47,487 nucleotides of DNA from Bacteroidota bacterium. GTDB taxonomy: Bacteria > Bacteroidota > Bacteroidia > UKL13-3. Where the stretch lies: the NCBI GenBank assembly GCA_030680835.1, contig JAUXUD010000026.1:1-47487 (forward strand), in the 5' to 3' direction. The notes under the pieces are model-generated. The model was not told where the DNA came from and did no database searches. It saw only the letters and a program-made list of their open reading frames with translations. Of the stretch, positions 43,192 to 47,487 are shown piece by piece. Each line of letters opens with the position of its first letter. The first letter of the stretch is position 1. Both the position numbers and the translations under genes were made by a program.

Positions 43192-44132
43192 TGGGATTTT
43201 AAACTCAAGCTTATTGGGAGCTTTAACAATGTTGAATTGTTGGTTCTGTTCAGAAGTTTTGTGATGAATTCAATTTCTTCATCTGTAAAATTTGAAATGG
43301 CTTTACTATTTCCTTTTGATTTATGTATTACTTCTCCAAAATTATTCAAAACCATATTTACTATGTAAAATTGTTTGTCAAAGGGTTTCCCAAATATCAA
43401 CTGGTTGATTTCTGAAGACACTTTTAATGCATCGTAATGGTCTAATCCAGCAAATTGTATATCAATGTTGAATATACTGAACTTTATTGCAGCTTCAATT
43501 TTAAATGTGAAGGCCCCATTATTTTGTAATAAAGACGATGTGCTTTCATTTCCACAATTTTTACATTTATAGGAAAACTTGTAGTCAGCATCAATTTCAT
43601 TTACATCAGATTCATACATTTTTCCGCAACTATCACATTTTGGAAAATAAAGTGTAGGAATGTGGTTTTGAAAACTCTTTATTTTTTCCATTGCATGAAC
43701 TTGCTTTTGTAGTAAGCCAGTAAAATACGTCGTAAGGTTTTCCTTTTTATATAAATCGCTAACATGTTTGATTTCATCAATAGTTAAATTGAATTTATTC
43801 AAAGAATTAATAAAGTCAGAAGTAAAAAATTCTAGATAATTTTTGGTGTTGTCATAAGGCGACTTTACGTCTACTAGTTGTTTGTTGTTTAACGCTTCTT
43901 CCGCATGGAAATGATTGTTACTTTTTATTGTATATCTGTCCTGAATGCCAATAATCAATTTTGCTTCAATTCCCAATGATTTAAGTCTATTCTTAATCTT
44001 GTTCATTGAAAACAATACTCTTATTATTCCAACATGAATAAACCCTGATGGAGCAAATTCAAAATAGAGGTTGTAAACCTTATCTTTTTGAACCTTATAA
44101 TGCTCAAATATTATATTTTCAAAATCCCACAT
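43188..44132 (-). CDS. Class I lysyl-tRNA-synthetase-like protein (catalytic core only)
   Basis: A 314-aa Rossmann-type aminoacyl-tRNA-synthetase-like protein. It matches class I LysRS (archaeal/spirochaete type) in order. The HIGH-like PSGFIHVG is at 28-35, followed by the helix KNRLKSLGIEAKLIIG. A four-Cys zinc module has Cys166, Cys169, Cys190 and Cys193. GLDHYDA is at 229-235 (cf. GKDHAAA), and a KMSKS-like HKSKGN at 270-275. Class I LysRS is about 500 aa; here the anticodon-binding domain is absent, so charging of tRNA is doubtful and Lys-AMP or a dedicated acceptor is more likely. It overlaps the toroid gene by 14 bases. Its last 20 or so residues run over helicase-remnant DNA, so the 3' end may be cut short. 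Confidence 0.75.
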   Translation of the reverse strand: MWDFENIIFEHYKVQKDKVYNLYFEFAPSGFIHVGIIRVLFSMNKIKNRLKSLGIEAKLIIGIQDRYTIKSNNHFHAEEALNNKQLVDVKSPYDNTKNYLEFFTSDFINSLNKFNLTIDEIKHVSDLYKKENLTTYFTGLLQKQVHAMEKIKSFQNHIPTLYFPKCDSCGKMYESDVNEIDADYKFSYKCKNCGNESTSSLLQNNGAFTFKIEAAIKFSIFNIDIQFAGLDHYDALKVSSEINQLIFGKPFDKQFYIVNMVLNNFGEVIHKSKGNSKAISNFTDEEIEFITKLLNRTNNSTLLKLPISLSLKSH

Positions 44133-45198
44133 TATTATTTAAATATTTTTTGATTATTGTAAACACAAGTGGCATAGCAGCAGCGATTAAAGAAGCAAAT
44201 ACACTTTCTGCAAATGCTCTCCCAATTACGAAATAAATAATGCATCCAATAGAAAGAAAAATTATTACTGAAATAAGTGTCAATTTGAGTATTGACATAA
44301 TCTTTCTGTTTCTAATTTCGAAAAGACTAACTTCCTTAAAATTTTCCCCAAAAATATCTTTGTAAATAGTTGTATTTGAATTTGCAATTGCGGCCACAAG
44401 TCTGATAAATAATATTGTTGTATAGACAGAACTCGTGCTTTTATAAGCTGCTATTTTATCTGGTAGGATAGCCCCCTCTTTGTCTTGCTGAAAGTAATAT
44501 AGTATTGGTTTTATAAGGGGTATAATGGAATGTTGGTCTTGAACAGTATTCAATAAATTTATGAGGACATATGATGTCTTCCCATAACTATTCTCCCAGC
44601 AAATAGAGTGGTTTTGACTGGATACAATTTTTCTTACTAGCACCCAACTAATACACTTAGCTATTGTGTCTTTGTGTTTGTCAATATAGAAGGTTGAAAG
44701 AAATTCACAATACAAACTTGTTGTATTTGTGCTATTTGAAAAAGACAATAAGGAATTTCCTTCATCTCTTAATGTATTTAAGACAGAGAATTCCACTTTG
44801 TCTAAGCCTTCAATATTTATTTTGTGCTTTTTAAGTTCAAGAATTATAGCGACTTTAAATGGTAAAACACCAATTTTATCATCAGCGATAATTCTTTTTA
44901 AATTTTCAATTTCTCCGTTTTTTTCTAGCTCATTTTGAAACCCCAATGCTAATAGTGGTGGTATCTTTAAATACCATTCCTCTTCATTTTGACTGTAGGC
45001 GTTAAGCCATTTTACAGATTTAGTGATTGGAGTGTAGTCAGAATTAAATCCCAATTCATGCATGGTAAGCAAGGCATTAGATGTCCAACGAATTTTCTCA
45101 ATGGAAGAATTTCCCCATGAACCGTCCTTGTTTTGTTTAGCTAATAACCACTTTAATGAAGATAAAGCTGATTTTATTTTTGCTGATTCTATATTCAT
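44119..45198 (-). CDS. Membrane-anchored alpha/alpha-toroid (terpene-cyclase/prenyltransferase-like) protein
   Basis: A 359-aa protein. Residues about 10-295 have helical repeats with a QW-type motif (LLAKQNKDGSWG, about 19-30) and SICWENSYGKTSYVL, as in the prenyltransferase/squalene-cyclase alpha-toroid superfamily. I see no DxDD or DxDDTA catalytic acid motif, so a structural or ligand-binding role is as likely as catalysis. The C-terminus has two hydrophobic segments (about 303-326 and 331-350) that should anchor it in the membrane. It begins 12 bases after the S66 peptidase stop and overlaps the LysRS-like gene start, so it is coupled to both. The product is unknown. Confidence 0.65.
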   Translation of the reverse strand: MNIESAKIKSALSSLKWLLAKQNKDGSWGNSSIEKIRWTSNALLTMHELGFNSDYTPITKSVKWLNAYSQNEEEWYLKIPPLLALGFQNELEKNGEIENLKRIIADDKIGVLPFKVAIILELKKHKINIEGLDKVEFSVLNTLRDEGNSLLSFSNSTNTTSLYCEFLSTFYIDKHKDTIAKCISWVLVRKIVSSQNHSICWENSYGKTSYVLINLLNTVQDQHSIIPLIKPILYYFQQDKEGAILPDKIAAYKSTSSVYTTILFIRLVAAIANSNTTIYKDIFGENFKEVSLFEIRNRKIMSILKLTLISVIIFLSIGCIIYFVIGRAFAESVFASLIAAAMPLVFTIIKKYLNNNVGF

Positions 45199-45210
45199 GG
45201 CTATAGGATT

Positions 45211-46209
45211 TTAATCAAATGGAGATTCAATAAAATTGATAGAATTATCCAAAGATGATAAGGATAACATGCAACCAATAGGAAGCGTTAAAATAGGAGA
45301 GATATGTCCGAAATCTGCAGCAATTACAATAGGGAATGAAAATTCTTTTGTCTTTTGGAGTAATAGATTTTTTAACTCGTTAATATCGCTTTCCTGCCAA
45401 TTTTTCTTCCCGAATACTAAACCGTTTATTTTTTCAAAGACTTTCATATTTATGAGGTCTGATAACTGTGCAGCCAAATAAGGTAGATTTGGTCTGTCAG
45501 AGGATGTTTCAATAAATAAAATGCTATTTGTAAAGTCAGGCATGTAAAGAGTTCCTTTTAAATGAGAGAGTGCTTCTATACAAGCGCATATTAGAAGTCC
45601 TTCCCCATTACCCTCTTTAATGAAATGAAATGCTTCTGTTTCTATAATTCTCCTTTTCCTTTGCTGGTCATCAATTGATCCCCAAGATATAAATTCATCA
45701 GCGATTAGTTTTGAAGAAGATAATTTTCCAATCGGTCTATCAGACATTAGGGTTTTGCAAAACCACTCCTTTGTAAAAGGTAAAATTCCTCCAAACTCGC
45801 TAAACTCTGTCATTAGTGTAGGTCCATAAAAAGTTGGCATTTTAGTTTTTGTCCAAATTGAAAGTAGTAATACTGTAATATCAGAATATCCGACTATTAT
45901 TTTAGGATTTGCCTTTATGGTTTCAAAATTTATATATTCCAATAGTTCACATGAGTGTTCGCCTCCAATAGCACATATAATTGCCGAAATCTCTTTGTTT
46001 AAAAACATTTCCTGCAAATCAGTAGCCCTGTCTTTTGCCGTGCCTGCTGAATAACCTGTGATTTGAAGAGCACTTTTTCCTATCTCAACTTTGAAACCTA
46101 AATCATAGAGTTGTTTTATGCCTCTTTCAAAACGATATTTAAAAATACCTGCTGCTGGTGACGATGGACTTATAACACCAATAGTATCTCCGTATTTTAG
46201 TGGTTTCAT
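45211..46209 (-). CDS. S66 peptidase, MccF-type (microcin C immunity-like)
   Basis: A 332-aa S66-family serine peptidase. It has the nucleophile Ser109 in VGYSDITVLL, Glu234 in LFIETSS and His302 in GHISP. It lies closer to the MccF clade than to LD-carboxypeptidase. The oxyanion loop reads AIGGEHSCELLEYINF (cf. GGxNSNxLLPY of MccF) and PTFYGPTLM and the NGLVFGK segment match MccF. MccF hydrolyses the bond between an aminoacyl or peptidyl group and a nucleotide, giving immunity to microcin C and related aminoacyl-sulfamoyl-adenosines. It has no signal peptide, so it acts in the cytoplasm. It lies 5 bases after the unknown first gene and 12 bases before the toroid gene. Confidence 0.85.
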   Translation of the reverse strand: MKPLKYGDTIGVISPSSPAAGIFKYRFERGIKQLYDLGFKVEIGKSALQITGYSAGTAKDRATDLQEMFLNKEISAIICAIGGEHSCELLEYINFETIKANPKIIVGYSDITVLLLSIWTKTKMPTFYGPTLMTEFSEFGGILPFTKEWFCKTLMSDRPIGKLSSSKLIADEFISWGSIDDQQRKRRIIETEAFHFIKEGNGEGLLICACIEALSHLKGTLYMPDFTNSILFIETSSDRPNLPYLAAQLSDLINMKVFEKINGLVFGKKNWQESDINELKNLLLQKTKEFSFPIVIAADFGHISPILTLPIGCMLSLSSLDNSINFIESPFD

Positions 46210-46214
46210 GATAC

Positions 46215-46853
46215 TTAGTTTAAATATGTTCTTGCGTCAAGTATTAAATGTGGTTTAAAGATTTCAAAAGAATTCATTATGTCGGTATTCAAGAGCTTAG
46301 AACTTTGGTGTAGAAATTTATCAAATTCAACATATAGTGAGAATGGATAGTTTTTGTTAATTTCGATAAGATTATTTTCATCAAAGCCAATATTCTGATT
46401 AATAATAAATTTTAAATACGGCTTCATTGATGCAAAAAGATTTTTCTCTATATTTTCAATCATATTAACAGATCGATATAGTTGAACGATTGCCCTTAAT
46501 CCGTCTTGATTAATCAAAGCATAATACCCTTTATAACATTCCAATATGAATCTTTGTTCAAACTCTGTATCCGCCAATTCCAAGATTTTATTGAGTCGAA
46601 ATTTTTCCAATTCTATATCCTGTTCCAATAGATTATCAGAAAGGTTTTTAAAATTCCTCCTTACTCTGTCAGCCCAATTAAATTGATTGGAAAATGATAA
46701 AAGCTTGAAATGATGATTCATTAGAAAGGTGTTCATTTCTTCCCATCTCTTTTGAGATTTTTCATTTTTTAGACTTATTAATTCTGCTAAACATGCAGCC
46801 TCAACAAAACGACTTTGTTCTATTTTCTTCTTAAAGAAAGCTATTTCATCCAT
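46215..46853 (-). CDS. Helical protein of unknown function (cassette gene 1)
   Basis: A 212-aa all-helical soluble protein with no recognised motif. It starts MDEIAFFKKKIEQSRF and is rich in Asn, Lys, Glu and aromatics (ECYKGYYALINQDGL). There is no signal peptide or membrane segment. It is the first gene of the four-gene cassette and ends 5 bases before the MccF-type peptidase start. A possible promoter lies just upstream, where the sense strand reads TTTACTTTG about 20 nt before the start codon. It could be an acceptor, scaffold or regulator, but nothing in the sequence decides this. Confidence 0.7.
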   Translation of the reverse strand: MDEIAFFKKKIEQSRFVEAACLAELISLKNEKSQKRWEEMNTFLMNHHFKLLSFSNQFNWADRVRRNFKNLSDNLLEQDIELEKFRLNKILELADTEFEQRFILECYKGYYALINQDGLRAIVQLYRSVNMIENIEKNLFASMKPYLKFIINQNIGFDENNLIEINKNYPFSLYVEFDKFLHQSSKLLNTDIMNSFEIFKPHLILDARTYLN

Positions 46854-47487
46854 TTTTATATGTTTTTTGTTATGCTACAAAGTAAAATATAGATTGCGTT
46901 TATTTTTAGTAATTGAAGATTTTTTGTCAATCATTTCATGAAGGCTCTGAAATTCAATTTTATTTTGAGTAGATTTTCTCATTTAAAGCGGTTTCAAGTT
47001 GTTTGGTTTATCATAAAAAGTTAGTTCATAGCTCGTCAATTTAAAGTTGCACAGATGCCAATAGGGTTTCCGGTAACGTTCGAGGGTATGCGTTGTTTTG
47101 GATGTGATGCCGCAAATCTGTCCCCCGAAACCGCTTAAACGAAAGTAGGTAATTTACCGGGAACAACAAATTCCAAAATGACTTTTGTACGCTGCTGGGC
47201 TCCCCCATAGCAATGGCTTTGAGGGTCATGAATCTTTTATTTGTCGTAATTTTGAAGCAATGTGCATAAATATGGTGAATTTTAAATTAGTAAAATTGTC
47301 GAGTTAACAATAATTTTGAAGACTGAAATTTATTGAAATGAAAATGCTGTAGACGGTAAGTAATAATGCACGATTTTTGGCAATTAGGAATGCAGAGTTT
47401 TTGGCAACAATGCTACACAACTTTCGGTAACATGAATACACAACTTTAGCTAAAAGTTTTGGTTAATTTTTTTTAAGATTCAAAAAA
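46854..47487. other. Window end without a supported gene
   Basis: A 189-base open frame on the minus strand at 47041-47229 (starting MTLKAIAMGE) is not like any family I know and is less AT-rich than its surroundings. It may be part of an interspersed repeat. Positions 47400-47450 hold two TACACAACTTT copies 24 bases apart that only resemble the composite promoter. Confidence 0.4.

Noticed and set aside
47041-47229. A 62-aa open frame at the right end
   Set aside because: No recognisable family or promoter; the base composition suggests a repeat rather than a gene.
47400-47450. A further copy of the composite promoter near the window end
   Set aside because: The two TACACAACTTT copies are 24 bases apart and the boxes do not match TGTAACA at 21-bp spacing.

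Overview
The window comes from an AT-rich member of the Bacteroidota, probably a sphingobacterial or chitinophagal-type environmental bacterium; I cannot place it more closely. The evidence is a CHU_C-type type IX secretion (T9SS) tail, PorP/SprF and PD40-OmpA proteins, DUF3494 and DUF4382 surface proteins, huge hybrid histidine kinases, and promoters with the Bacteroidota -7 element ending in TTTG.

Layout. 1-725: no gene, but a long imperfect inverted repeat. 781-23524 (nearly all minus strand): a dense signalling island. It has a DUF4382 lipoprotein, a small membrane peptide, a kinase/receiver pair, a 1415-aa CheB-CheR-PAS-kinase-receiver-Hpt fusion, three full AraC-type regulators with an HMA-like N-terminal domain, single receivers, a free Hpt protein, an outer-membrane barrel, three more large kinases, free CheB and CheR, and a truncated AraC paralogue. 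23834-33354 (plus): a 2144-aa T9SS surface protein followed by PorP/SprF-like and PD40-OmpA-like proteins, a classical surface-adhesin module. 33437-36349: a thioredoxin-like protein and two unknown secreted proteins. 36435-36995: a fourth full AraC paralogue. 37321-42196: a Big_5/DUF3494 lipoprotein and an OmpA-family protein. 42469-42781: tRNA-Gly(GCC), a broken tRNA copy carrying a palindromic repeat, and tRNA-Leu(TAA). 42928-46853 (minus): a helicase remnant abutting a compact four-gene cassette made of an unknown helical protein, an MccF-type S66 peptidase, a membrane-anchored alpha/alpha-toroid protein and a class I lysyl-tRNA-synthetase-like core. 46854-47487: no supported gene.

How it works together. 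The strongest hidden signal is a composite promoter repeated ten times (an eleventh is weak): TGTAACA, 14 nt, TGTAACA (21-bp period), then TTTG ending 27-28 nt downstream. It precedes the kinases, AraC regulators, receivers, outer-membrane barrel, giant adhesin and both surface lipoproteins, so much of 0.8-40 kb looks like one regulon. Two direct half-sites two helical turns apart, with the proximal one at the -33 position, is what an AraC-family activator would be expected to use, and four full AraC paralogues are encoded here. I infer an autoregulated phosphorelay controlling the cell surface. The second candidate novelty is the synthetase-like/MccF/toroid cassette beside the tRNA genes.
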